DNA of 64,000 nucleotides from Candidatus Flavonifractor intestinipullorum. Lineage in GTDB: Bacteria > Bacillota > Clostridia > Oscillospirales > Oscillospiraceae. Numbering within the stretch: the first letter of the stretch is position 1; each line of letters opens with the position of its first letter. Shown in pieces: positions 33,346 through 41,847 of the stretch. The position numbers were made by a program, and so were the translations under genes. Where the stretch lies: the NCBI GenBank assembly GCA_019118925.1, contig DWYC01000087.1, positions 87,905 to 151,904 on the forward strand, given 5' to 3'. The notes under the pieces are model-generated. The model ran no database searches. It was not told the DNA's origin and worked only from the letters and a program-made list of their open reading frames with translations.

Positions 33346-35208
33346 TTACAGACTCACACCCAGGGTGGACAGGAAGGAGGCGGGCACATAGTAGTTGCCG
33401 CCGGAGAGCAGAGCGGGGGTGGTGCTCTCCGCGCCGTCCACGGTGAGGGTCAGGGTCACGCGCTCGCCGGTGGTGGGGGCGGTGGTGGGAACGGCCTGGG
33501 TGTAAGCCGCGCCGGTGGTGACCACCACGCCGCCGTTCCAGCTCACGTTGAACTGGTTCTCGGCGCCGGAGACAGAGGCGGCCACGTCGCGCAGGCGATA
33601 GTAGGTCTCGCCGTTGGACTCCAGGGTGGCCACGGAGGTCTCGTCAGCGCTCTTCTGGATGGTGAAGGTGTCGTCGATCTTCTCCACGGTGCCGTCGTCG
33701 GTGATCTGATAGGTGTCGATGGTGAAGGCGTCCTCGCTCAGAGAGATGACCGAGTAGCTGGGCAGCCAGTTCTGGCTGCGGTTGGCCACATAGTCCTGCT
33801 GGGCGGAGATGAGCTCATAGAACTTGGAGCCGGAGGCCGAGTTGGCGGTCATATAGAGGATGCCCTGGGGATTGACCACCGTGTTGCCGCTGGTGCTCTC
33901 GATGGTGTAGCAGTTGTTGTCGGCCTGGAAGGCGTCGTGGGCGGCGGTACCGGCCGCGTCGCCCTCCTCCGGGTAGAGGGGAATCTGCTCGTCCGTCTGA
34001 GTGTTGTACGCGTTGTCCCAGTCGTAGTCGGTACCCTCGGCGTTGAGGCGGAACTCGTAGGTGCCGTGGGTCTGGCCGTCGCCGTAGAGGAGCTTGGTGC
34101 GGCTGTAGGTGTGGTCGTGGCCCTGGAGCACCACGTCGATGTCATGCTCGTCGAAGATGGGGGTGAGCTGGGTGCGCAGAATCATGCCGTCCGTGTCGGA
34201 GTGATCCAGGCCCGAGCCGTAGATGTCCTGGTGGATGGTGACGATGCGCCACTGGGCGTCGGGATAGGCGGCAATGGCCTCCTCAATGGCCTTCTCATGC
34301 TCGGCCACATTGTAGTTGTTGGTGTTGAGCACAATGAACAGGCCGGAGCCGTAGGAGTAGTAGTAGTCGCCGCCGGCCTGGGTGGCGCCGTACTCGGTGG
34401 TGTTGGGGTTATTGAAGTGGTACATGTAGTCGGGGTTGAGGGAGTCGTGGTTGCCGATGGTGGTGGCCACAGGCAGGGAGGCCAGGGCCGCGGGATTCAG
34501 GTAACCGGCGTACTCCTCTTCCTTGGCCTGACCGGTCTTGTTGACCTGGTCGCCGGCGGAGATCACAAAGTTCAGGTCGGGATTCTGCTCGGTGGCGATT
34601 TCCAGGGTGCGGTTCCAGCCGTAGCTGTCGTTGCGGGCGGCGGTATTGGCCGCGCCGGAGTCGGCGGCCAGAGCGGCCTCGCCCTGGGTCTGCCCCTTGG
34701 AGGCGCCGATCTGAGGATCGCCCACGTACAGGATCTTCAGGGTGGAGAAGCTGTGCGTCTGATAGGTGACCGGCTCAGTCTCCACGCCGTTCTTCTCCAC
34801 CGTATAGGAGTAAGTGGTGTTTTCCGTCAGGCCGGTGACGGTGACATGGTTGTACATGTAGGCCACGCCGTCGGTGAGCGAGGTGTCCACGGCTTCGGCC
34901 GTGCCGGTGAAGGTCTGACGGTTGTTGGCGTCAGTTCCAAAGTGGACCACAGGAGTGGCCTGCTTGCCCTCCTCCACCTTGCTGTACCAGGCGAAGTTGA
35001 GCTCGGTCTCATCCGCGCCGGGAGTCAGGGAGACCTTGGTGAAGTCAGTGGCGACCGTTTCCCACTCGCTGACCCAGGCGTTCCACTCCTCGGAGGCGCC
35101 GGAGACTGCGCTGGAATCGGTATAGGGGGTGGCCAGAGCCAGAGGACTGGCGGCCAGAACCAGCGCGCCGGTGAGGGCACCGGAGAGCAGTTTCTTGCTC
35201 ATGTTCAT
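33346..35208 (-). CDS. Secreted purple-acid-phosphatase-like metallophosphoesterase
   Basis: This 620-aa exported enzyme has a signal peptide (KKLLSGALTGALVLAASPLALA). An N-terminal fibronectin-like domain (LTPGADETELNFAWYSKVEEG) resembles that of purple acid phosphatases. The calcineurin-like core carries the metal ligands in ILYVGDPQIGA, VISAGDQVNKTG, TIGNHDS, IVTIHQDIYG and LQGHDHTYSRT. The C-terminal 90 residues (VTLTLTVDGAESTTPALLSG, YYVPASFL) look like a copper-amine-oxidase-type stalk domain. It probably releases phosphate from organic esters outside the cell. A consensus promoter precedes it. Confidence 0.92.
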   Translation of the reverse strand: MNMSKKLLSGALTGALVLAASPLALATPYTDSSAVSGASEEWNAWVSEWETVATDFTKVSLTPGADETELNFAWYSKVEEGKQATPVVHFGTDANNRQTFTGTAEAVDTSLTDGVAYMYNHVTVTGLTENTTYSYTVEKNGVETEPVTYQTHSFSTLKILYVGDPQIGASKGQTQGEAALAADSGAANTAARNDSYGWNRTLEIATEQNPDLNFVISAGDQVNKTGQAKEEEYAGYLNPAALASLPVATTIGNHDSLNPDYMYHFNNPNTTEYGATQAGGDYYYSYGSGLFIVLNTNNYNVAEHEKAIEEAIAAYPDAQWRIVTIHQDIYGSGLDHSDTDGMILRTQLTPIFDEHDIDVVLQGHDHTYSRTKLLYGDGQTHGTYEFRLNAEGTDYDWDNAYNTQTDEQIPLYPEEGDAAGTAAHDAFQADNNCYTIESTSGNTVVNPQGILYMTANSASGSKFYELISAQQDYVANRSQNWLPSYSVISLSEDAFTIDTYQITDDGTVEKIDDTFTIQKSADETSVATLESNGETYYRLRDVAASVSGAENQFNVSWNGGVVVTTGAAYTQAVPTTAPTTGERVTLTLTVDGAESTTPALLSGGNYYVPASFLSTLGVSL

Positions 35209-35262
35209 TCCAGATTACTTCCTTCTTTTCCAAGTTTACAGTCCATTTGCAACTGCGTTGTG

Positions 35263-35291
35263 AGTATAACACGGTATTTTTCCCTATACAA
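35263..35291 (-). promoter_or_regulatory. Sigma-A promoter of the metallophosphoesterase
   Basis: On the minus strand, TTGTAT (35286-35291), a 17-bp spacer and TATACT (35263-35268) lie about 55 bp upstream of the ATG. Confidence 0.75.
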
Positions 35292-35376
35292 TGGGGTTTT
35301 CTGAAACTTTTCTTACATTTTACATGATCTTTGCAGAAGGACGCGGCAGGGCGGGAAGAGCGGGAAAGAAATTCCG

Positions 35377-35739
35377 CTATCGCGTCAACCGTTCCAGCGC
35401 CTCCTCCTGGGTGGAAACAAAAAACACGTCGTTCCCCCGGTTGCTCTCACAGATCAATGCGTGCAAAGGTCCGCTGGTATAGTGGGAGTAGTCGCCATAA
35501 ATTGCAATGCGTCCGCCGTAATTGACGTATTTTTGCAGAATTTCCCCGGCCAATCCCGTACTGAGGCGGAAGAAATCCTCGGTCAGGAGCCGCTTATCGA
35601 GGATAAGGTTCTTTGTTCCGGCCTCATAGAATGCGCGCATGAGCACATCCAGCGCGGACTGTGCATCGAGGATAACCGGCTCCTCACTCGTGATCACCGC
35701 GCAGCGTATGTGATTCCTTTCGACAGGTTTAACGGTCAT
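35377..35739 (-). CDS. DUF4180 domain protein
   Basis: This 120-aa protein matches the DUF4180 pattern: ILDAQSALDVLMRAFYEAGT, LLTEDFFRLSTGLAGEILQK, GGRIAIYGDYSHYTSGPLHA, and ICESNRGNDVFFVST. The family has no established function. It has no signal peptide or membrane helix. The region is AT-richer than most neighbours. ATG at 35739 follows GGAGGTG. Confidence 0.8.
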   Translation of the reverse strand: MTVKPVERNHIRCAVITSEEPVILDAQSALDVLMRAFYEAGTKNLILDKRLLTEDFFRLSTGLAGEILQKYVNYGGRIAIYGDYSHYTSGPLHALICESNRGNDVFFVSTQEEALERLTR

Positions 35740-35763
35740 GTGTTACACCTCCATGAATAAAAT

Positions 35764-35812
35764 AAACAGGAGACAGGTAAGAAGCAACCGCTCCCTTATC
35801 TGTCTCCTGTTT
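35764..35812. terminator. Bidirectional terminator-like hairpin after grdD
   Basis: The 13-bp inverted repeat AAACAGGAGACAG/CTGTCTCCTGTTT has a 23-nt loop and lies between the grdD stop and the DUF4180 start. The T/A flanks are short. Confidence 0.65.
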
Positions 35813-35884
35813 GATTGGCGTTACAACCGGAGGGGCACTTGCCTCGGCGTGCGCCCGAACCAGGTTATTGCGTATGGAATGAGC

Positions 35885-37042
35885 TTAGGACACGTAGCCG
35901 CCTTCCTTGAGGATCTCCACGGCCTTGTCCTTGTTGGCCTCGGACACGCGGACGATGGGGCCGGTGCAGCCCATGCCGTCCTCGGCATAGATGCCGGCCT
36001 TCCACAGGGACTTCACGGCGTCCTCCAGATCCATGACCTCGATGCCGGGGATCTGGGCGGTGACGATCTCCTTGGGAGGAGCGCTCACCTCTTCGGCGGG
36101 GGCGGCAGCCTTGCTGGCGGCGGCCTTCCGGTCGGCCAGGAGCTTCTCGAGACCGGCCTTCTCGGCGGCGGCAAACTCGGCGGCGGCCACGTCAAAGACC
36201 TTGCCCCGCACCAGCTGGGCGGCGTAGTTGATGGCGCCGGCGATCACGGGCGCGCCGGAGGCGCGGGAGATGATCATGACCAGGCGGTCATAACCCTTGC
36301 CGATGCCGGGGCCGTAGCCGTAGCCCACGGCCTCATAGCTGCCGCCGGTGTTGGCGGAGGAGAGCATCTTGGAGAGGATGTTGCCGGTGAGGGAGTCGGT
36401 GACCATCACGTCGGCGGAGCCCATGAGCACGTCGTTGCCGCGCATCACGCAGCCGCCGTCGGCCCGGGCGGACTCGGCAAAGGTGATGGGATAGCCGTTC
36501 TCCTTCAGGGTCTTGAGGGCACCCTCGGTCTGACGGGCGCCGTCCACGTTCAGGATACCCACGGTGGGGTCGGCCACGCCGCAGGCCTTGGCGGCGATGA
36601 TGCCGTAGATGGCATTCTTAATCATGCCCTCAATCCGGTCGGTGGAGGAGGTGCCGGTGGTGTTGGCGATGAACATCTCGCGGCCCTTGCCGGGGGTAAC
36701 GGCGCGGCCCACGGTGGACACGCCGATGGGGAAGGGGTAGTGCATGGTCACCGCGCCGTCCACGGCGTGGGTCTCCAGCAGCTCTTCCATCTTCTTGTGG
36801 GCCTCGTCCTCGTCGGCCACCGCAACCGTGGTGACCTCGGGGTGGGTGATGGTGCCGATGAAGTACACATCGGCGCCGGCCCGGGCGGCCTGAACGGCGC
36901 CCTGCATGACCACTTCTTCGCCGTGCTCGCTGCCCATGGCAGTGACGGCGATCTTGGGTTTCGCTCCAAACGTGCCGGTCTCCAGGCCCTCAGCGATGGC
37001 CAGGAAAGTATCGGCAATGAGCTTTTTGGTCTTGTCAGCCAT
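35885..37042 (-). CDS. grdD: Glycine/sarcosine/betaine reductase component C, alpha subunit
   Basis: GrdD (385 aa) works with GrdC to take the Se-carboxymethyl-derived acetyl unit from selenoprotein A and release acetyl-phosphate, giving ATP through acetate kinase. It shows PlsX-like folds with GTITHPEVTTVAVADEDEAHKK, FIANTTGTSSTDRIEGMIKN and GILNVDGARQTEG. Near the C-terminus is GIYAEDGMGCTGPIVRVSE, with the conserved Cys. It starts 15 bp after grdC. An Ala/Pro-rich insertion near residues 305-325 links the two parts. Confidence 0.95.
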   Translation of the reverse strand: MADKTKKLIADTFLAIAEGLETGTFGAKPKIAVTAMGSEHGEEVVMQGAVQAARAGADVYFIGTITHPEVTTVAVADEDEAHKKMEELLETHAVDGAVTMHYPFPIGVSTVGRAVTPGKGREMFIANTTGTSSTDRIEGMIKNAIYGIIAAKACGVADPTVGILNVDGARQTEGALKTLKENGYPITFAESARADGGCVMRGNDVLMGSADVMVTDSLTGNILSKMLSSANTGGSYEAVGYGYGPGIGKGYDRLVMIISRASGAPVIAGAINYAAQLVRGKVFDVAAAEFAAAEKAGLEKLLADRKAAASKAAAPAEEVSAPPKEIVTAQIPGIEVMDLEDAVKSLWKAGIYAEDGMGCTGPIVRVSEANKDKAVEILKEGGYVS

Positions 37043-37057
37043 GTGCGTCGCCCCCCC

Positions 37058-38596
37058 TTACTCGTCGTCCGCAGCCAGAGTGGCGGCAAACTGACGGAAG
37101 GACTCGGCAATGAGCTTCTTCACCTTCTCGGTGGAGACGCCGCCCTCGTCCACTTCGCCGCTGTTCTTACGCATGACGAAGGAGACGCCGTCGAACAGGT
37201 TGGTCATACGGCCCAGGAACAGGGAGCCCTTGCCGATGATCATGGCGGTATTCAGCTCGCCGGCGAGCATCTCGTCCCGGGCGGGGCCGATGAAGGGCAC
37301 GCCGGAGGGGATGTGGCCCTGGGTGGGAGCCCAGCCGACCAGGCCGTGCTCGCTCAGGAACTTGGGCATCTCCTTCTTGTCCAGGTCGCCGTTCTTGACG
37401 GCCAGGGCGGCGATCATCTTGTAGTTGGCCAGAGGCACGTCGCCGGCGCCGGCGGGCTTGGTGATGTCGGGGTTCTGCATCTCGGGGGAGAACTTGTCGA
37501 TGTCGGTGATCTTCAGACCCACGCGGGCGAGAGGATCGGCCACCAGGGCGCCGATGACGGCCTGAGGCGCAGAGCCGGTGCCCACGGTGTGGCGGCCCAG
37601 GATGGACAGGTCGATCTCGGGGTTGACGCCGTCGTTCTGAGAGATGACGACGCAGAAGCCGCCCAGCATGTCCTCCAGGATGGGCAGGTCCTTCTTGACG
37701 TGATCCTTGCCGTTCATGCCCAGCTTGGCGGTGCAGCCGCCGGCGGTGACGACGACGGTCTTGTAAGTACCGGCGGCCACCAGAGAGGCGGCCTCCACAA
37801 TGGCGTGGGCGGGGCCGGCGCAGAAGCCGCGGGTGTCGGAACCGGTGGCGTGGGCCAGGCCGGCGATCTCAGCGGCCGCCTTGGCGAAGTTGCCGCCGCC
37901 GCGCTGGTTCATGTCGCCGCAGGCCTCCTCGCAGCAGTCGATGACGTACTCGACCTCGCTCTTGTCGATGCCGGCGTTCTTGATGCCGTGGAGCAGGGCC
38001 AGCACGCTGGAGGCCTTGGAGACCAGGTTCTCGTGCATGACGTGGGCGGACAGGTTGTGGTCGATGTCGTGGGCGCGCTTGACGCAGCCCACCAGCTTGT
38101 CGTGGTCGTACAGGCCCTCGGCGCCCTCCTCGTTGACCAGGTGCTCCACCTCGGAGAGCTCCACGCCGTCGTTCAGGCGGCCGGTCATCTCCGCGTCAAA
38201 GAGGGGATGCTCCGCAATGGCGGCCTTGTGGGCGGCCACGAAGTCCTTGTCCAGCTTGACCACATCGAAGCAGTCGCAGATCTGCATCAGGAGCAGGAAC
38301 TCCTCCTGGGGCATGATCTCGCCGTACTTGCCGTGGCGGTCGGTGACGGGGCACTTCAGGTCCACCCAAGTGGAGCCCTGCTCGGCCAGCTGAGCGGGAG
38401 TGACGTTTCCGATGTAGGTCTGGTTGGGCCAGTAGGCCAGCACGTCCTCGTAGCTGCGCAGATGCTTGGGCAGCTCCTTGAGGTACTCGCTCTCGGGGTT
38501 GACCACGCGCTCGGTGGTCTGGGTGGTGCCGTTGTGGATCACCATGTCGGGGGTGTGAACCAGAATGTAACCGGCTCCCTTAACAACGCTGTTCAT
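37058..38596 (-). CDS. grdC: Glycine/sarcosine/betaine reductase component C, beta subunit
   Basis: GrdC (512 aa) is the thiolase/KAS-like subunit of component C that carries the acetyl group before phosphorolysis. The active-site region reads ATGSDTRGFCAGPAHAIVEA, with the Cys expected to bind the acetyl. The N-terminus VVKGAGYILVHTPDMVIHNG and CPVTDRHGKYGEIMPQEEFL are GrdC blocks. The ATG follows GAAAGGCGG. A terminator separates it from grdA, so grdCD probably have their own promoter, although none with clear consensus was found. Confidence 0.95.
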   Translation of the reverse strand: MNSVVKGAGYILVHTPDMVIHNGTTQTTERVVNPESEYLKELPKHLRSYEDVLAYWPNQTYIGNVTPAQLAEQGSTWVDLKCPVTDRHGKYGEIMPQEEFLLLMQICDCFDVVKLDKDFVAAHKAAIAEHPLFDAEMTGRLNDGVELSEVEHLVNEEGAEGLYDHDKLVGCVKRAHDIDHNLSAHVMHENLVSKASSVLALLHGIKNAGIDKSEVEYVIDCCEEACGDMNQRGGGNFAKAAAEIAGLAHATGSDTRGFCAGPAHAIVEAASLVAAGTYKTVVVTAGGCTAKLGMNGKDHVKKDLPILEDMLGGFCVVISQNDGVNPEIDLSILGRHTVGTGSAPQAVIGALVADPLARVGLKITDIDKFSPEMQNPDITKPAGAGDVPLANYKMIAALAVKNGDLDKKEMPKFLSEHGLVGWAPTQGHIPSGVPFIGPARDEMLAGELNTAMIIGKGSLFLGRMTNLFDGVSFVMRKNSGEVDEGGVSTEKVKKLIAESFRQFAATLAADDE

Positions 38597-38728
38597 GTGA
38601 ATGACCGCCTTTCCAAAATAATATAGGTAGACAGAATATCGTGGATGATAAGGGACACAAAACTTTTTGGAAGGAACAGAGATTGGCCTTTTGGGCCGTG
38701 GGAACGGTCAAAAAAGCCTAAAATCCAC

Positions 38729-38771
38729 AAAAGTGGTGACAAGAGCGCTCCGCGTTCCAGCCACCACTTTT
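38729..38771 (-). terminator. Terminator between grdA and grdC
   Basis: The 10-bp inverted repeat AAAAGTGGTG/CACCACTTTT encloses 23 nt containing a second palindrome, GAGCGCTC. On the minus strand it is followed by GTGGATTTT. It lies 16 bp after the grdA stop and would at least partly uncouple grdCD from trxB-trxA-grdA. Confidence 0.7.
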
Positions 38772-38786
38772 ATGTTTGGGTCGCAA

Positions 38787-39257
38787 TTAGTACTTGCAGT
38801 ACTGCTCGCGGATGGACTTCATCTCTTCGATGATCGAATCCACGTCCAGAACCATTTCCATCATGCCGACCTGCTCATCGTACACGGCGGGATCAACTTC
38901 ATCCTTGATCTCGGGCTCGCACACGTGATAAACCTTGAGTCCCAACGAGACTCCAGTCAACGGACCGGCGAAAGTGGGGTCGCCCGCGGTGACGGTCTCA
39001 GCCGCCAGACCGGAGGCCTCCGCCTCGGAAGCGCCCAGAATAACGATCACGTTCTCAGGGCCAAACTCCTCAGCGAAATCCTTAACCCGCTTCTGATTCT
39101 CCAGATCCATTGCACCAGCGCTGGTTCACACAAAGCACTCAGTGGAGCTGAACACGACGTCCGCGCCCGCGGTCTTGACGCACTCTTCGATCGCAGGACC
39201 GGGGATACCGTCGCGGTCACCAATGATGATAGCCTTCTTGCCTTCCAGCATTCCCAT
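38787..39257 (-). CDS. grdA: Glycine reductase selenoprotein A (UGA = selenocysteine)
   Basis: Selenoprotein A (156 aa) receives a carboxymethyl group on its selenocysteine and is re-reduced by thioredoxin. It starts [20 protein letters not shown] after AGGAAGGAG. An in-frame TGA at 39126-39128 encodes Sec44 in the signature CFVU, followed by [15 protein letters not shown]. Bases just after the TGA (ACCAGCGCTGGT) are palindromic and may form the bacterial SECIS hairpin. Reading from the later ATG alone would give a false 107-aa product without the active site. It is the third gene of the trxB-trxA-grdA unit. Confidence 0.97.
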
Positions 39258-39322
39258 GGTGAATCTCTCCTTCCTTTTAAATTTTTATAGCAGAGCGTTG
39301 CCGCTCGTACTAACAGGGAAAA

Positions 39323-39640
39323 TTAGACGTTGGCCTCCACCATGGCGCGAACGGCCTCGGGAGTGGCGTCGTCCTTCACGCAGGCGGCGATCTGAGCGCC
39401 GTTCTCGTAAATGGCGATGACGGGCAGACCCAGAACCTTCTGGGAGATGGCCAGGCGGCGGGCCTTGGTGGTGTTCAGGGCGCAGAACTTGATCTTGTCG
39501 CCGTACTCGTCGGCCAGAGCGTGCACGTGGGGCATCAGCGCGGCACAGGGCACGCAGCCGTCGCCATAGAAGTCCACCAGGACCTTACCGGGGGCCTTCA
39601 GCACTTCCTCTTCAAAGGTATCCTTCGTCAGTTCCAGCAT
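39323..39640 (-). CDS. trxA: Thioredoxin of the glycine-reductase system
   Basis: This 105-aa thioredoxin has the active site GCVPC in DFYGDGCVPCAALMP instead of the usual WCGPC. GCVPC is the form known from thioredoxins linked to glycine reductase in amino-acid-fermenting clostridia. The cis-Pro region is LGLPVIAIYENG. It passes electrons from TrxB to selenoprotein A. ATG follows AAAGGAG by 9 nt, and it lies 60 bp after trxB. Confidence 0.95.
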   Translation of the reverse strand: MLELTKDTFEEEVLKAPGKVLVDFYGDGCVPCAALMPHVHALADEYGDKIKFCALNTTKARRLAISQKVLGLPVIAIYENGAQIAACVKDDATPEAVRAMVEANV

Positions 39641-39700
39641 TGTAAAAAACTCCTTTCCATATTGGAAGATTTCGTATAGAATAAGAGAGGGCCGTTCCGC

Positions 39701-40639
39701 TTAGGCGTTGATGTACTTCTCGGCCTGCATGGCGGCGATGGCGCCGTCGGCGGCGGCGGTGACCACCTGACGCAGGCTCTTGACGCGGATGTCGCCGGCG
39801 GCAAACACACCGGGGATGTTGGTGTGCATGTTCTCGTCGGTCTTGATGTAGCCGCCCTCCATGTCCAGCATGCCCTCGAAGAGCTTGGAGTTGGGGTTGT
39901 AGCCGATGAAGCCGAACAGGCCGAACAGGCCGTCGTCGGGGTCGGCCTCCACAGTGGTGAGCTCGCCGGTCTTGACGTTCTTCACGACCATCTTGCTCAG
40001 CAGCTCGTCGCCGTCCACGGACTGGACCACGCTGTCCCACATGAAGTGGAGCTTGGGATTCTTGAAGGCCTTCTCCTGAATGCTCTTGGCGGCGCGCAGC
40101 TCGTCGCGGCGGTGGATGATGGTCACCTTCCGGGCGAACTTGGTCAGGTACATGGCCTCTTCCACGGCGGAGTCACCGCCGCCCACCACGAAGACCTCGA
40201 AGTCCTCGAAGAAGGAGGCGTCGCAGGTGGCGCAGAAGGAGATGCCCTTGCCCATGAACTTGGCCTCGTTCTCACAGCCGATGGGCTTGGGGAAAGCGCC
40301 GGTGGCCACGATGACGACCTTCGCGCGGTACTCGTTCTTGGCGCTCTTGAGGACCTTCACATCGCCCTCCAGCTCCACGCTGGTGATGGTGTCGCTGACG
40401 CGGGCGGCGCCGAACTTCTCCACCTGCTTGGTCATGCGGGCGATGAGGCTGGGACCGCTCTCCTTCTCGTCGACCATCTGGCCGGGATAGTTCTCGATCT
40501 CGTCGGTGATGGCGATCTGACCGCCGTCCTTGCCCTTCTCGATCACCAGGGTGTCCAGACGGGCGCGGCCGGCATAAAGACCGGCAGCCAGACCGGCCGG
40601 GCCGGCACCCAGAATGATCACGTCATAAATCTTATCCAT
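39701..40639 (-). CDS. trxB: Thioredoxin reductase
   Basis: This 312-aa FAD enzyme reduces thioredoxin with NAD(P)H. The FAD motif is ILGAGPAGLAAGLYAGRA at the N-terminus, and the redox-active pair is CATC in ISFCATCDASFFEDF. The nucleotide-binding motif is VVGGGDSAVEEA, with HRRDELRA following, and GVFAAGDIR closes the FAD site. It is the first gene of the grd unit and has a consensus promoter 145 bp upstream. The long leader carries no riboswitch that I recognise. Confidence 0.97.
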   Translation of the reverse strand: MDKIYDVIILGAGPAGLAAGLYAGRARLDTLVIEKGKDGGQIAITDEIENYPGQMVDEKESGPSLIARMTKQVEKFGAARVSDTITSVELEGDVKVLKSAKNEYRAKVVIVATGAFPKPIGCENEAKFMGKGISFCATCDASFFEDFEVFVVGGGDSAVEEAMYLTKFARKVTIIHRRDELRAAKSIQEKAFKNPKLHFMWDSVVQSVDGDELLSKMVVKNVKTGELTTVEADPDDGLFGLFGFIGYNPNSKLFEGMLDMEGGYIKTDENMHTNIPGVFAAGDIRVKSLRQVVTAAADGAIAAMQAEKYINA

Positions 40640-40783
40640 GATACGATTGCCTCCTACAAATCATCTTCGCCGTGGAACCCGTATGTGCAGAGCAGGGCAG
40701 CGGGAAAAGGCTTGTCTAAAACGCCGAAAACCAGCGACCCCTCTCAAAAACGGTTTATTGAAACAATCTATTCTTGTACCGTG

Positions 40784-40812
40784 ATTTTATATTGCTTTCG
40801 CCGGAAAGTCAA
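40784..40812 (-). promoter_or_regulatory. Sigma-A promoter of trxB-trxA-grdA
   Basis: On the minus strand, TTGACT (40807-40812), a 17-bp spacer and TAAAAT (40784-40789) give a leader of about 140 nt before trxB. I see no glycine-riboswitch motif in that leader. Confidence 0.8.
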
Positions 40813-40872
40813 GAGGAAATTTCGAGCCTGAGCAGGACTTTGGCCAAATAAATCGCGGTTATTTTAAAAATT

Positions 40873-40915
40873 GGTGAATAATCACCTTGATTATCATTGA
40901 ATTGGCAGTTATAAT
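40873..40915 (+). promoter_or_regulatory. Promoter of the divergent tetR gene with adjacent palindrome
   Basis: TTGATT (40887-40892), a 17-bp spacer and TATAAT (40910-40915) lie upstream of the regulator. The inverted repeat GGTGA-ATAA-TCACC (40873-40886) abuts the -35 and could be its operator. The 391-bp gap between trxB and this gene holds this promoter, the trxB promoter and otherwise nothing recognised. Confidence 0.65.
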
Positions 40916-41031
40916 GGATATGAAAATTCGTTCACGGTAAATTCTAAACTCGAAAGTTTTATTTTTGCATGAATGGATAGGAGTTAAAACTGCCCTGTCA
41001 CCCTTGAATTTTTGAGAGGAGGAAGCGACTT

Positions 41032-41685
41032 ATGGCAAGACCACCTTACCGCCCCGACCAGCGCAACCAGATTCTGGCCTGTTTCATCAACGCGGCCAGC
41101 GAGATTATGGAGAGCGAGGGGATGGACGCCCTCACGCTGCGCCGGGTGGCCCAAAAAGCGGGGTACAACAGCGCCACACTCTATAACTATTTTAAGGACT
41201 TGGACCATCTGACGGTCTATGCCTCTATGAAATATTTTGAGGACTATAACCGGAATCTGGCCCGCTATTTGGCGGACGAAAAGGACGACTTTCAACGCCT
41301 GCTGTTCATGTGGCGTTTTTTCTGCGCCTCGGCCTTCCGGCATCCCCACGCCTATTATAATCTCTTTTACGGCAAATACAGCGGGGAGCTTACGGAGATC
41401 ATCGCGGACTACTACAAGGTATTTCCCGACGAGCGCAGCGGCCTGGAGGGCAAAGTTCTGGAGATGCTCCAGAGCGGTTCGCTGGCCGAGCGCAACCGGA
41501 TGATGCTCCTGCCGGTGCTGACGGAGAGCTCCTTCACGCCGGAGGAAAAGGAGCTGATCAACGAGATCATCCTGTATTGCTTTAAAGAGCTGCTCAATCA
41601 GAAATTGGCCCTGGGCGCAGAGGTGGACAGTCAGGTCCTCATCGAGCGGCAGCTGAGCTATATTCACGTGGTTCTCCGCCGCTAA
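41032..41685 (+). CDS. TetR family regulator divergent from the grd operon
   Basis: In this 217-aa protein the N-terminal helix-turn-helix is IMESEGMDALTLRRVAQKAG plus NSATLYNYFKDLDHL, the TetR signature. The C-terminal half has many aromatic residues (HPHAYYNLFYGKYSG) that could line a ligand pocket. ATG at 41032 follows GAGGAGG. It is divergent from trxB-grdA, with both promoters in one 391-bp gap, and it precedes the hydrogenase gene. It may control either; this is positional inference. Confidence 0.88.
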   Translation: MARPPYRPDQRNQILACFINAASEIMESEGMDALTLRRVAQKAGYNSATLYNYFKDLDHLTVYASMKYFEDYNRNLARYLADEKDDFQRLLFMWRFFCASAFRHPHAYYNLFYGKYSGELTEIIADYYKVFPDERSGLEGKVLEMLQSGSLAERNRMMLLPVLTESSFTPEEKELINEIILYCFKELLNQKLALGAEVDSQVLIERQLSYIHVVLRR

Positions 41686-41759
41686 AAATAGACGGACAAG
41701 TTCACAAATGAGGGCCTTTTCTCGGGAGAAACCGGCCGAAAAATCGGAAGATATGAACA

Positions 41760-41788
41760 TTGACAGCGAGTATAGGATGGAGTACAAT
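41760..41788 (+). promoter_or_regulatory. Sigma-A promoter of the hydrogenase gene
   Basis: TTGACA (41760-41765), a 17-bp spacer and TACAAT (41783-41788) lie 60 bp before the ATG. The gene is therefore expressed independently of the tetR gene. Confidence 0.85.
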
Positions 41789-41847
41789 AGCGCAGTCATG
41801 AGAGAGGAATCCGCCGGTGAAGCCATCGGAGAAAAGAGGTAAAACGG

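Noticed and set aside
35738-38626. Long plus-strand frame opposite grdC and grdD
   Set aside because: Val/Gly/His-rich shadow without motifs. grdC and grdD are certain on the minus strand.
38787-39110. Short grdA product of 107 aa from an internal ATG, or a broken gene with a nonsense codon
   Set aside because: The TGA is in the exact position of the catalytic selenocysteine, and the upstream frame matches the GrdA N-terminus.
40640-40780. Glycine riboswitch before trxB-trxA-grdA
   Set aside because: The leader lacks the conserved GGAGAG and CACCGAAGGGG-like blocks in either tandem copy.
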